Positions 21,587 to 33,683 of a DNA stretch of 64,000 nucleotides are shown here, in pieces. This stretch comes from Pohlia nutans (taxonomy: Eukaryota > Streptophyta > Bryopsida > Bryales > Mniaceae), in contig CM040103.1 in the NCBI GenBank assembly GCA_022496805.1, positions 3,056,001 through 3,120,000 on the forward strand, given 5' to 3'. Under the pieces are notes generated by a model, which was not told the DNA's origin, searched no databases, and saw only the letters and a program-made list of their open reading frames with translations. The number at the start of each line of letters is the position of its first letter. The first letter of the stretch is position 1. A program made the position numbers and the translations under genes.

Positions 21587-22784
21587 TGAGAGTGATATTT
21601 TCAAAGTGAATCCCAGCTTGACATACTACAATCTTTCAAATTTCGAACAATGTAAGTTTCTACATCGCCATAGGCAAGGAAGGATTTGAGTATTGCCAGT
21701 AAATCATTGGCATGTATACATATTATAATATACATATTATATATATTAACACCTCTCGTAAACACTGTGGCCCACAGTCTATGACGACTTTGGTATACTT
21801 CACTAAAGTATTTGGCAAGTTGGATTATATCAACTTGTCTTGCCACTTGACTTGGGCACTTTGGCATATATCTGAGAGCATATATATTGTCATCACCACT
21901 AACGTATTTAACCACTGTCTGGAAATAAGTAGTAATGTAGTAGAATCCAAGCCCATGAGTGAAATTTGCCTTTCAACATGTATGTGCCAGGTCATTTTTT
22001 TTTCCCATTTTTTCTCTTCTTTTGGAAAACAAATGAAGGAATTCATTGCACCTAGGTCATATTTTCCATTGACAGATAACACAATGTGGTTGCCAGCAGT
22101 GCATGATCATTTTGGTCCAGCTCAGCTCATTATTGTGGACACACTGTATGGATGAGTGAGGTCACTATCTCATTCACCAGCCCATAACATTCAGTAGTAT
22201 GTAATATCTATGCCTTGCTAGATGGATGTGGAATATTCCACATCCAATAATCCTTCATTACTAGCTAAGTGAACAGGTGGAGACTCAAGGTGATGAGCAA
22301 AGTGTATGAAAGGAAAGGCAGTTGGTATGAAGGTTACTAAGTAACCGAAAAGACCAATTTTTCATTGTCTGAAATTTCTCTCCTCACGGCTTCTCGCCTC
22401 TGAATGTCATGTTGTCTAAATACACTGAGGTCCACTATTCTACATCTCTACCAAATTTCCAAGTCAGATTTTTGAGAGGTCCACATCACGCTAAACCAAT
22501 CAGAAGATGACGTGTGGTACTTTTTGACAAATATAAATTCATTAATGTCGAAACTGACCAGTGACATGGCGTGTTTGACTGATGATCAACTGTGAAAAGT
22601 CCCCCAAAGCAGCTGTGTCATTTTGTCATAACTCAAAACTCTTTGGTCCTAGAGCACAAAATTGGAGTAACTTACTTAAGCCCACACAATAACTTAGCTC
22701 TGCACAAACTTTCAACAAAAGTTCTTGAACAGAGAGCGCATTAGTGAGTGATACGAGTGGCAGAAAACAGATGTACGAATCGTG
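21587..22784. other. Intergenic region with old duplicate sequence
   Basis: No gene recognised. Bases 22190-22350 are a diverged copy of the 3' flank of the VCCN gene (3746-3880). Confidence 0.45.
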
Positions 22785-23050
22785 TTACAGTACTAACTCA
22801 ATTCTTGATGTCAAACACTGTCGGCTTGCCTTTTCCTCCTTGACGCCATCTGTGAAAGCTGCAGCTAAGGAGGCAGCCCATGTGTGATAGTTAAGCCTTG
22901 CCCGGCTGATAACACAGTATAAGTTAACATTTCCTGCCATGTATGGCTGCTAATGAATATGGCTTGTCAAGTACATCGCCAATAATGTTGCAGTCCGGCA
23001 GTGACGACAAGTAATGCTGTCCAAGGATCCCCTCATGACCCCAACATTCC
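22785..23050 (-). pseudogene. Possible retrotransposon gag-like remnant
   Basis: A minus-strand frame over about 22785-22923 contains LNYHTWAASLAAAFTDGVKEE, reminiscent of the N-terminal part of Copia-type gag (LxxxNYxxWxxxLxxAL). A second frame at 22928-23040 has biased, protein-like codons (GHEGILGQHYLSSLPDCNII) that I do not recognise. Neither has a start, terminal repeats or further domains. The call rests on one short motif. Confidence 0.3.
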
Positions 23051-23869
23051 AGTCAAACCCCGTTCGTTGATCAGGTTTTTTATATCACCCACAAATACCG
23101 GATCCACATTTTCTACCTGAAAAATCCTTAGTGCTGGAGTATCATACTTAGTTGCAAATCCATGGAACCCAATAGTGAGTGGGTTTCAGGTAACAAGAAT
23201 AACCGCTTATCATTGAAGTTTGACAATTGTGGATAAGTGGGGTACATGCGAAACCCTAAAAGATGAAATGAAAGAATATCAGTTATCTTGATTTTACTCT
23301 TAGATGGAGTGAAGTGAGTAGAAGAGCGTATTCAAGTGGTGATTCCAAAAAGCCACCTCGGCAAGCAAGGTGATTCAATCAATGATTGAAAGAAAAAAAA
23401 GCATTCCACAAGCTCTTGTAGAGACAACATCAACAAGACCTCCCATAATCCACTAAAGATAACTTAATAAGCAATGTGTGAAGCCTAGAGAGTAACTCTT
23501 GCCCGAATGAAGAGTAGTATGTTTGTGTGTTATCCTTGATGCCCTTTCTCGAGGGTACATTCTATGTGTGAGACCTACTATTGATGACCTTCAATCCCAC
23601 AATAAAAGTCACTTATGAGTTTTGAAGATGATTTTTTCTACATGCGTTGGTGCAAATGGCTTCACTATTCAAAGTAGAGGGATCTATTGAAGAACAAAAT
23701 ATAAGCATGTTTACATTGAAAGGCCTACACGCACTTGAAAAGTATACACACATAGAATTGCTTTCCTCACTTATTTGCAAATAGATCACTTCAACAAGCC
23801 CCAACAAGCATATCAATTGACAGAAATGGTTTTTGCATCCAACCAAACATCTGTACATGAGCATATATA
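23051..23869. other. Intergenic, nothing recognised
   Basis: Low-complexity free sequence with no motif, repeat or gene that I could support. Confidence 0.4.
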
Positions 23870-25216
23870 CATGTATATTTGAAAGATAGTGTTACAAGTA
23901 AAACGTGATGAAACACAGAAGCATCAATCATCAGGTTCTCCAAAGTAATAAAAGCTACGGTTCAGCATTATCAAAATTGGACATCATATACTACATGCCA
24001 TGCAAATCTCTACTTCCAAGGACCTGAAAAACTGCTCTCCTCAGACCTGTAGAGAACGCTAAGAAAATCGGCATTACAAATTATACATTAGTGGATTGAT
24101 AGGCCATAGCCATAACGAGCCCTGTTAATTTCTGCTCCTTGCAAATGGAGATACATGTATATTTGAAAGGTACAGTATTACAAGTAAAGCGCGATGAAAA
24201 CACAGAAGCATAGTCACTTCTCCAAAGCCATAAAAAGCTACAGTACAGCATTATCAAAATTGGGCATCACATTCTACATGGTATGCAAATCTCTACAAGC
24301 CTCGCTCACTGTGCTCTCCTCAGACCTGTGGAGAAAGCTGAAAAAAAAATCGGCATTACAAATACAAGAGTGGATTGATCGGCCATAGCCATTGCAAGCC
24401 CTGTTTCTGTTCCTTGCAAAATGTGCAGAAAAATGTACATGAACACATGTGCATGTATATTTGAAAGGTACGGTATTACAAGTCAGATTCTCCAAAGTAG
24501 TAAAAAAGCTACGGTACAGCATTATCAAAATTGTGCATCATATTCTACATGGCATGCAACACTCTACTTCCAAGGCTGAAAAAGCTTCAATCTGATCTCT
24601 TCAGACCTGTGGAGAAAGCTAAGAAAATCGGCATTACAAATACATCAGTCCATAGATCGGCCATAGCCACTGCAAGCCCTGTTTCTGTTCCTTCCAAAAC
24701 GTGCAGAAAAATGTACATGAATGCGCATGTATATTTGAAAGGTAGGGTATTACAAGTCAAGTTCTCCAAAGTAGTAAAAAAGCTACGGTACAGCATTAAC
24801 AAAATTGGGCATCATATTCTACATGGCATGCAAATCTCTACTTCCAAGGCTGAAAAAGCTTCAGACCTGTGGAGAAAGCTAAAAAAATCGGCATTACAAA
24901 TACATCAGTGCATTAATCGGCCATAGCCACTGCAAGCCCTGTTTCTGCAAATAGAGAAGAGTGGAATCATGTAGAAAAATGTACATGAACACATGCGCAT
25001 GTATATTTGAAAGGTACGGTACTACAAGTCAGATTCTCCAAAGTAGTAAAAAAGCTACGGTACAGCATTATCAAAATTGGGCATCATATTCTACATGGCA
25101 TGCAAATCTCTACTTCCAAGGCTGAAAAAGCTTCAGACCTGTGGAGAAAGCTAAAAAAAATCGGCATTACAAATACAAGAGTGGATTGATCGGCCATAGC
25201 CACTGCAAGCCCTGTT
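23870..25216. repeat. Tandem array of five units (272-298 bp) abutting the 3' end of paralogue 2
   Basis: Units start with CATGTATATTTGAAAG at 23870, 24154, 24452, 24726 and 24998. Each then has 'tctccaaag', 'gctacggtacagcatta', 'tctacatggcatgcaaatc', 'cctgtggagaaagct', 'atcggcattacaaat' and 'ggccatagccactgcaagcc'. The last unit ends 17 bp before the stop codon of the minus-strand gene at 25233, so the array occupies its likely 3' untranslated or termination region. Confidence 0.9.
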
Positions 25217-25232
25217 TGTTTCCTTGAATCGA

Positions 25233-25550
25233 TCACTCTTCGAGCTCGGCGGGTTCGCGGTCTTCGCGGCTCTCGCGCGGCAGGCGCGGGCAGTGATCGA
25301 GCTGATTCCCCGACGCGTCGTACACGATGAGCCCCGAGAACGACAGAGGCCGACACCGTCTGCCTCTCGGGATGGTTCGTTGCCACAGCGCCGCGCCCGC
25401 CTGCTCGAATCCCACAGTCTCCAGTTCCTGCGAAACGTCGCTGGTGCTGCTGCTGCTGCTCGTAGCGCTCCTCGGCGTCAAGCTGTCGTTTTCTTCCTCC
25501 GCTCCCTCGCCGCTCGCCACCACCGGACCACGAATCGCACACATCCCCAT
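25233..25550 (-). CDS. Short plant-type protein of unknown function, paralogue 2
   Basis: 105 residues, ATG at 25550 (the preceding in-frame GTG is ignored). MGMCAIRGP opens the protein and is identical over nine residues to paralogue 3. A Ser/Thr-rich stretch (about 27-41) precedes the core at 54-82, ALWQRTIPRGRRC-PLSFSGLIVYD--GN; the tail is rich in Arg and Glu. No signal peptide, membrane segment or catalytic motif is visible. The GC-rich coding region contrasts with the surrounding DNA. It is bracketed by tandem duplications on both sides: five units beyond the stop, two of 198 bp before the start. Function unknown. Confidence 0.8.
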   Translation of the reverse strand: MGMCAIRGPVVASGEGAEEENDSLTPRSATSSSSSTSDVSQELETVGFEQAGAALWQRTIPRGRRCRPLSFSGLIVYDASGNQLDHCPRLPRESREDREPAELEE

Positions 25551-25616
25551 CACGCAGAACCAAATCCTCGCAAGCTCCGCCCACAGCTAGTATCGATCTA
25601 GCTTTGTCCGTCAACA

Positions 25617-25998
25617 CTGAAACCCAGCTTGGACTCCTGTACGTCTGTCGCTAATCAAACTAGTTCGGCTTGAGATCAGATCGATTCGAGGAACTGCGCA
25701 GTAGTCGGACTAAGCTTAATCTAGATAAATTCTGTTACAAGTTGTGTGCAGGAACGAGATAAGCTTGATATTTTGTGATTGCAAACTCCGGCCACTGGGT
25801 CGATCAAACACGTACTGAAACCAAGCTTGGACTCCTGTCTGTCTCTAGCTAATCAAACTACGATCGAGGAACTGCGCGGACCGGTGATAATATCTACTCG
25901 GACTGAGCTGAGCTTAATCTAGATCAATTTTGTCGCAAGTTGCGTGCAGGAACGAGGTAAGCTTGATGTTTTGTGATGGAACGGAGGAAGTGGAGCAA
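25617..25998 (-). repeat. 198-bp tandem duplication upstream of paralogue 2
   Basis: 'agcttggactcctgt', 'ctaatcaaacta', 'gaggaactgcgc', 'gcttaatctagat' and 'gtgcaggaacgag' occur in this order twice, 198 bp apart (first 'aacccagcttgg' 25621, second 'aaccaagcttgg' 25819). The copies lie 70-430 bp upstream of the start codon, where the promoter or leader should be. Confidence 0.8.
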
Positions 25999-26649
25999 AT
26001 GCTCGAGCTAGGTGGGCTTGTTTCTGAGTTCCAGAGACCGGTCAATGATCGATGTGACCGTGAGGAACTGAGTGAAGAATGTCGAGGATATGAGGGCCGG
26101 GGTAGTGGGCAGTTATAGCTTTTTGCAGTTCGGCGGTACCGGTGGCGAGAATCTGATATTATCAATTATATAACCGAGTTATTCATTCGGCCGCGGAAGT
26201 TGCAGGTTTCGAGAGAATATAATTGTTATATATAATAACTACAGTTGGTCACCGACTACCGTCCGTGTCGACGTGGCTCTGTTAACTTTAGTTCTGCCCC
26301 TGTCTGGTGGGTTTTTTCCCACCGACTTTTCCACTCTGAGCGACTGATTTCGTGTTGATTGGAAACGTCACTTCAAATCCGGGTTCGGTGAATACTAAAT
26401 ATCAATTGAGTGGTGGATGTGCTTTGGAATGCGCTTCTCTAGAGTAAGGTAGGAAAACCAAAAACGGTTAATGCCCTCAAGGCGTGCACTAGAGTTTTTT
26501 AAAAGCAGGGAGGTGGTAGACCGAAAATGGAGAATTTTTGCATGACGAGGATTACTAAAAATTTACTAAAAATTACTAATTTTTTTGGAATCTTGTGTGC
26601 GGTTTTCTGTGATATTAGTTAACCGTTTTAGGTACTTTCATGTGTAGAA
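25999..26649. other. Upstream intergenic region of paralogue 2
   Basis: Mixed-composition sequence with no further gene. Loosely similar to the distal upstream region of paralogue 1 near 14280-14440. Confidence 0.35.
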
Positions 26650-27062
26650 AACTTTAGAAGAGAAATGAGCCCTCCAAGAGGCTTTTTCGATGTTCGGGCC
26701 AAAATCTAATTTTTTATTGGAATTATTTTTTAAATGAAAATACTTTTAAAAATAAAATGTAAATAAAATAAAATAAAAAATATTATTTAAATTTTTTAGA
26801 AAATGTTTAAAAAATGTTCAAAGATTATTTGAACAATTTTTAATATTAAAAATATATTAAAAAATATATTAAAAAAATTTAATAAACTTTTAAAAAAACT
26901 TTTAATATTTAATATCCAATCTGAAATGTCGAACTCATGCCACATCAGATTTCATTTTTTAAATATTTTTATATTAATTAAATATTTTTTAAAAAATTCA
27001 AAAAGTTAAAATAAAAATAAAAACTCAAGGCCTCTTAGAGGGCTCAAATTTCTTGTAATGGG
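26650..27062. mobile_element. TIR element with CATTACAAGAAA termini
   Basis: The right end GAGGGCTCAAATTTCTTGTAATG is inverted at the left as a weaker GAAGAGAAATGAGCCCTCC (26656-26674), with CAAGAGGC / GCCTCTTAG pairing inside. The interior shares 'gccacatcagatttcattttt' with the 18931 element. It is made of AT-rich sequence. Confidence 0.5.
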
Positions 27063-30000
27063 AAGAGTCTAGTATACAAGAAGGGGGTTTGACAAACTTC
27101 CCACTTTGAGAAATTGTAGATAATTATTTACGGGGAATAAAAATACGAAACAACTTGCATTCTTCATCATTTCTTCTTCTTCATCTCAAAAAAATTTCAC
27201 ATAATTTCTAACTCCATTCCTTCTGGTCAAATCACCTTATTTTCACCGTTTTTGGTTTTCCTCCCTTAGTGAGTCGACCCATTTGTTGCTTGATTGAGAT
27301 GGCTCACATTCAAAGTAAATGTAAGGTCTTCTTTGCAATTGATTTTCAATTTGTGCCAAAAATAAAATAAATAAAATAAAATAGTAAATGTAAGGTAATT
27401 ATATATCTTGAAGGGAGCATTTACCTTAACTCCAGTAAACGCTGGAGAGGGTCCTCCACCGGGTGTCTTTTTTTTCACTTTTCTTGAAGTGCAAAAGTGG
27501 CAATATAAAATGTTATAGTGGTGCTCTATATTCAACATTCATTCACATATTGGATAGAAAATATCACATTATAAGATATCGCATATAAATTTGTATTATT
27601 TTCATCCACAATCTGGCAATTTCATCAAAGATGTTTTTTTTAATTCGGTGTTTTTTTGGCGTGAAACTTCATGGTTTTTTGGCCATTTTTCAGCCAAGTT
27701 GTTTTTTTCTGGTGCAATCTGATAATATTTTGCCCAAAATTAAATGCCCGATGGTCCCCCACCCAAAATTGCATCAATTTGAACATTTTCGTTGATAAAT
27801 TTTAAATGCTTTTCAAAACCTCTTTTTCACATTCTAACAGTAGGATCTTGTACTCCTAGGCCTTATAAACCATCCCTTAAAAATTCAAAACATTTGACTG
27901 TATCGATGTCAAAATAAAAGCAAATAAAGTTGAGATTTTGAAATTCAAGAAAAAACTAAACGGCCTTGCTTTGATGGGCTCTCAAACCCAAAAAAATATT
28001 GAAATGATGTGCCATTTTTTACTCTCTTCAAGATGAGGTAGTTAACAAGATGCAGACTCATTTTGACAAGATGTTCAATTCATTAAAAAAATCAGAGGCC
28101 TTGTAATGGATGGGAGTATATATGAAAGCAAGTGATATTTGCTAAATTAGATTATTCCTTCAACCCTCTTCCAATTAGAAAAGCCCACAACTCATAGAAT
28201 GCAACCGGGCATGCAACGCATGTGAATTAAACAAAAGTTCCTTTGAGGTGCCCAATGAATCTTATTGACTTCAATTTTTTGGCAAACCTACTTGATGTGT
28301 TGAAGCTACCTTTCAACCGGCATGGAGGTGTTTCATTTTGAAAAATTCCCCTGAGTGGAGTTTTGATCAAATGGACATAATTCTAATTGGGTAGGAAAGA
28401 AGACTTGTTTATCCATGACATCGATGTTTTTTGTTTTGAAAAAAAGTTATTTTTTTGGGCCTTGGCAGTTCGGAAAAAAGGACAGTGACTACAAAATGGT
28501 TTTTTTGAAGCTTATGGATTAAAGCATGTGTATCTACTATAGTGTGACATTTCAAGTTTGTAATGCCACACTACAATAGGTATGTACGCTTGAAGGTAAC
28601 TACTCCCTATAAAGTATAGTTATCTTATATGAAGTTTCGAGCATAAGAGTATTCATATTGATAGAAAAGATGTTCGATCTATTTTTCTAAATTTTAGCTA
28701 CTTTAGAGATATTTGAAAAGGTAACATATCTTTCACCCCTTAAATCATAGGTTATTTAGTTTTTGTTAGAGAAACTTTCGAGGATATTTGAGCTCTAAAT
28801 AGGGCCCTTAAGAATCTTGTGTGGGGCACCTTGGTTTTTATTTAAATTAGTACTTCAAAGGTGAAGGACGAGAACATTCCCCCTATTTGTGCCCATGTAC
28901 TTCGTGGTATGGTACTATGATTCAAAGCATCGTGGAGGGAGTTGATAGGTGAGTCATTCTTTAGCGGTAGCACTCATTGTCCTCTAGTCTAATCTTTCAT
29001 ATAAGATAGAGACGGATCCATTGGTACTCACTTAGGCTAAGCCTACATCAATAAAATGGGGTTCTTTGTCAATCCTTAAGGCCCCTTTTTAGAGCTCAAA
29101 TATCCTCTAATGACAAAGAAGTTATGCTTTGAAAATCAATAGTAAAGGATACCAAATAGTAGGGCATAGTCTTGATTTGGTTTGCTGCTGTGTAAAGAGA
29201 TGCAAAAAGGCTCTTCTAAGGAATAAAAAAATATTATGTTAAAAGTGCAGGACCAAACTCTTGCAAACCCATGAAATAGTGTTCTCGTTGTTTGAGCTAC
29301 CATCTCCTACTATTTCAATGTAGTTGTTATTGATCCTTCATCCAAAACCCTTTTCAAATACCTCAAAATGCAAAGCATCATGTTGTGGTGCATTACGGTT
29401 TGTAGAGGGATCAACCACTTTTAAAAAAAACAATTTAACTATAGTAGATTCTTATTTGGGAACTTAGAAGTGGTAAATTTAGAGTGCACAAAAAAACTTT
29501 CATGAACCTACCTACTACATTACGTAACAAACAACCTCTAAGCCATTCACAATGCAAGAATTGGTAGAGCACATCACTACAATTAAATTTTCACAAAAAC
29601 CCATTTAAGAAGTGAATATGTTAAATTTTGAACTTTTTGAATTGTCACCTTTTTGCTATCATCTTCCCTTATTCCACTTTTTTTCTTGTATAGCTTGATA
29701 ATTAACTTTTTTGGGGTATCAAAGCTTCAACTTAGCATTTCTTTGTGAAGCAACAAGTATCAAAAACTAGAATTTGAAAACTATAACTAAGCACTAGTGT
29801 TGATGTGTAATGTAGGGACTTCCAAAATCGCCACTTATAATGTTGAACATAGTTTTATTATTGTATTGATCAAAAAAGTTCATGTTCCTATAAGTACATG
29901 CACATAAGACGGACAAACACACAGTTGAGTGATTTTTGTCATCACAAATTGAATTAAATTATGAAAAATGGAATATGGGAGTTTTTGATGTCATTTTTAG

Positions 30001-30643
30001 CATTGTCAAATAGCTCTCAATGAGTAGGGGCGTACCAAAGTCTTTTTGTAGCTTTTGGACCTTCAATGTGGAAGTTTTGAAATTTTAATCAAATTCCGTC
30101 ACTATACATTGAATTAAATTATGAATAAATTATTCGAGAACTAAAATAGAAAAAAAAAAGCATGATTAAATCACGACAAACACTGGACCAACGGCACACG
30201 GCTACACTAGTATTATTGAAAGAACACTATTGAAAATATATTATTGAAAGACCGATGACCACGACGACGCCAACGACAACCATTTCCCTTTATAATTTTC
30301 TTGGATAAAACCCTCAATGAGTACTTGTCGACAGAATTATGTACCCATTGTTTAACATTTTAGGGTGAGGATTTTGGGTGCAAATTGATTGATGGTGGAT
30401 CACCGTTCACCTCAAATCTCAACGTGCAATCAATTCAAAACCAACTTATGTGCTGGAGAGATGTGTAAGCTTAGTTTTTTCTTTTCTTTTCTTCGTATAC
30501 AATCCACACAGAATGCAGCCAAGGACATTCGAACAAGCCCTTGTCATATCATTTATTCATCTCTGCTAGTTTTCAGCAGGAGTGTGATATTATTTACTTA
30601 TTGCACGAATGCACACTCTTTTTTTTTCTTTTTTTTTTGATAA
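27063..30643. other. Long intergenic stretch, no gene
   Basis: AT-rich with many short tracts. A fragment near 27790-27870 ('acagtaggatcttgtactcc') resembles the interior of the TTAA elements at 47706 and 63630 ('aaccgtaagatcttgtacc'), so an eroded element is likely there. No other feature is supported. Confidence 0.45.
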
Positions 30644-30726
30644 CAACCAGACGCTTTTATTTTGTTGAAAGAAGAGAACATCACAACCGGATGCTTTTAT
30701 TTTGTTGAAAGAAGAGAACATCACAA
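30644..30726. repeat. 40-bp tandem duplication
   Basis: 'tgcttttattttgttgaaag' and its variant with 'acgcttt' occur 40 bp apart, each followed by 'aagagaacatcacaa'. Non-coding. Confidence 0.75.
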
Positions 30727-31682
30727 AGAACCAAGGGCAATGCACACTCATGTTTCATGGCAAGCACAAAAATTAGTGTTATGGTTGACTCCCACATACT
30801 CATCAAGGGCCTATTTACATCACGGACTAAGAGTTGTGACCAAGGAAAATGATTTTTTTCTATGGTCACGGCTCTTAATCCCACTTCCATGGTCACACTT
30901 CAGAAAAATGTAATTTTTAATGCCCTTGGGCCCCTCACTAAGTGTAAATAGAACTTGGATTGGGGGAGGAGAGACCATGCACCAAAAAGAAAAGAGGGTG
31001 GGTTGATTTTTTTAAAACATATTATGATTGAAGAAAAAATAAAATCATGGGTCATTTTAAAAAAAAATCACCATTAAATTAATTAGACCATTGCGATCTC
31101 AAATATGTAAAAATATTTAGAATCCGACTTGTGACTTGCAAGATATAGGCCCCCCAAATTTTAAAAACACAATGTTTTAGATCTTTGTGTGCTTAAATCT
31201 CCCAAAATACAACTCCAAATGCAAAATTTCGCCGTAGTTTAGAATGGTCACATTCTACTACATTGAAATTTGTAACTCACTCGATTTTGACGCTTTGATT
31301 TTTTGGCTTTTTTTTAATAACATGGTTGTTTGGGTTTTGTGCCCAAAGAACCCTTTTGCCTTTCTAGCCGCAAAACCTAGATCATGACAATGGATAGTGT
31401 TGTTGCCACATAAGTTTTTTGGGGACCTTGACTTCAATGACCATTTTCCTTTTATGGATTGATGTAAATCAAAGTTGTCCCGCGACAAGTTCAAGGGTCA
31501 ATCATGGTCAGATTTTAAAAGTGCATGAGATGACTTTTTGGTCCATGATGTAAAACATGCCCTTATGATGTGACCTTGGAATTGGATTTGAGCAAGGCAA
31601 CCATTTTATTTTATTTTTCCGTTGGTAGAGTGACGCGCACCCTTGAATGTAGCCAAGTAGGGGAAAAAATGAATAGAATCAT

Positions 31683-31684
<2 letters not shown>
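30727..31684. other. Intergenic, nothing recognised
   Basis: A small hairpin ('aagagttgtgacca' against 'tggtcacggctctt', 30827-30873) is the only structure noted. Confidence 0.4.

Positions 31685-31772
<88 letters not shown>
31685..31772. repeat. Compound microsatellite (TA)n(GT)n
   Basis: About 54 bp of uninterrupted TA (31685-31738) followed by about 32 bp of GT (31741-31772). Length polymorphism is expected. Confidence 0.95.
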
Positions 31773-31776
<4 letters not shown>

Positions 31777-32907
31777 TCATCCATAAGTTGTCTACTATAA
31801 GGCACTTTCATCCAAATACTAGCAATTTTTAAAAAACCTAGGAAGATTTTGGCAATATCATTCACTTTTTTGCCATCTTTTCTAGTGTAAAAGTACCCAC
31901 TCCCCATAACATTCTTTAGTTAGTATTGGAGCACATCCTTTTGCTTGTGCAGAGAATCAACATCTAAACACGGAATTGATGATGAGGATGCAAAAACTAT
32001 TCAAAGAAATAAAATTTTGTAAACCTACCAAGTCATTTTTAGCTAAAAATGGCTTTGATTCTTCAGAAGATTACGATTCCCACAACTATTATGGCCTGAG
32101 ATGCTGATTCCCAAGAATAAATAGTGAGATTGCTAAAGAATGTTATGCCAAAATCGGGTCACATTCTGGCAAAATATTAGAGTTATCCGCAAAGTGCTCT
32201 ACAGTTGGGTGAGTGGACCACAATTTGTGAAAAGAGAGGTTGACAACACAATAAAAGTAGACATGTCAAATGCTGTAAATAAACTAGAGGTCTGAAGTTT
32301 CAAGGCACCAAAAACGGTGCTCAAAAATTTCCCAACCTCAGTTTCTATTCTCGTGGATGCTCTTACACATGGGCTTCCTTGGTTTGACACGTATCTACAT
32401 TGAGTGGTCCTCCTTGGATCTATTTAACTGAAATAGAAAAACCAGTAACTGACAGACCCACCAATCAGAGTTCGGGCCAATTTTCGTATCCCAAGGAATT
32501 TGCTAAACTGAGGTTCTGAACCCCCATGAGTTTGCCGAAAACTCTATTGGCCATAATTCTTTTTCTGGAGCAAGGCATAATTGGCAAAATGACAGCCACT
32601 CACTTTATTTTATTGTTGGGAAACTCTCTCATGTAGCTTGTGTAACACTCACGTCTTTGTTTACTCACACTTTGTTCACACGCAACATATTTCATGGTTT
32701 TAGAATGACAAATTCAATTGGTCATATTGTGAAAAATATAATCAAGAAGAAGCTAAATTTTGTATCATTGGAATCAATGAAGAACACTGCATGTGTTGAT
32801 GAAACAAAAAATACTTTGAAATTAAAAGAAGTCCACATGATGTAGGATTTACTCAAAACTGCAAAAAAAACATGAGGCCCAATTTGAGCTTCTTGGTCTT
32901 TTAGGTG
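31773..32907. other. Intergenic, nothing recognised
   Basis: No gene or clear repeat. The stretch ends with GGTCTTTTAGGTGTTAA (32895-32911), an outward TTAA-family terminus whose partner was not found. Confidence 0.4.
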
Positions 32908-33104
32908 TTAATCCCTAAAGGACCAAGCAGTTGAAATTAGGCTACATATTTTTAAATGTAGCAAAAAATTTATTGTTATAAATTTTGAGTACGTTCTATG
33001 TTGAATTTCTTTTTATCTGTTTTCTTGTTTTTTTATTTTTAATTAACACATGCATGCAATGTTCTTCAATGATATTCGCAACGTAAAATTTGGTCTTCCT
33101 TTAA
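32908..33104. mobile_element. Probable short TTAA-bordered element (weak right end)
   Basis: Left TTAATCCCTAAAGGACC is a good terminus. The right, TTGGTCTTCCTTTAA, is poor. It shares its border TTAAs with neighbours on both sides. Confidence 0.4.
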
Positions 33105-33683
33105 CCCCTAAAGGACCACGAGGCCACCACGTGGCTTCCCGAACTAGAAAGTAAGGAATTTCGAGTTGTTGAACCGTGAATTGTAAAGTGAGCAACAAAG
33201 AGACCCTAGTTCTTTTTAAGAGCTGAATCCGTGAGTACTTCTTGATCGAAATTTCATGAAGTGAGCAATTTTTGGTGATTTTTTTGAGTTGCACGGTGGG
33301 TATTTTGGCGTCACTTCAAACCCTCATATCTTCTTCTTCGCACCTCCAAATCAGTTGAAATTTTTTCCACATTTTTAAAATAATGATTTCTACTCACAGT
33401 AAAAATTTCAGATTTTTTGGAGCACTTTTGATCAATCCGATTTCAGCATGAGTACAAAATATCCTGAACAAGTTCCATCAATCTTCTCAACGGTGGCATT
33501 TTCTCAAAAATTGTGCGATTTTGTTGATCTTTTTTTCATACAAAAGCTATGTAAGTCTTATTTGATTTCAATGGTGCCGATCGTCAAAATTATTCCACAC
33601 CAATGAGGAATTGAGCTTGTTATAAGAGCTAGTCAAGAAAACAAGAGCTAAGCTAAAAACACCCCCGGTCCTTTAGGGGTTAA
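33101..33683. mobile_element. TTAA-bordered TIR element, 583 bp, perfect 17-bp termini
   Basis: TTAACCCCTAAAGGACC at the left and GGTCCTTTAGGGGTTAA at the right are exact inverses. This is the best-preserved pair of ends in the window and sets the family consensus. There is no ORF that could encode a transposase. Confidence 0.85.

Noticed and set aside
20552..21604. Two near-identical 88-residue frames on opposite strands
   Set aside because: They are the two arms of the large inverted repeat; identity follows from the duplication, and neither has a recognisable motif.
21712..22155. 147-residue plus-strand open frame
   Set aside because: No family motif, biased hydrophobic composition and overlapping frames on the other strand.
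25084..25617. 177-residue frame overlapping paralogue 2
   Set aside because: It is an alternative frame of the GC-rich coding region continuing into the tandem array; the conserved family core is in the other frame.
31611..31907. Open frames across the (TA)n(GT)n tract on both strands
   Set aside because: Their sequence is a translated microsatellite.
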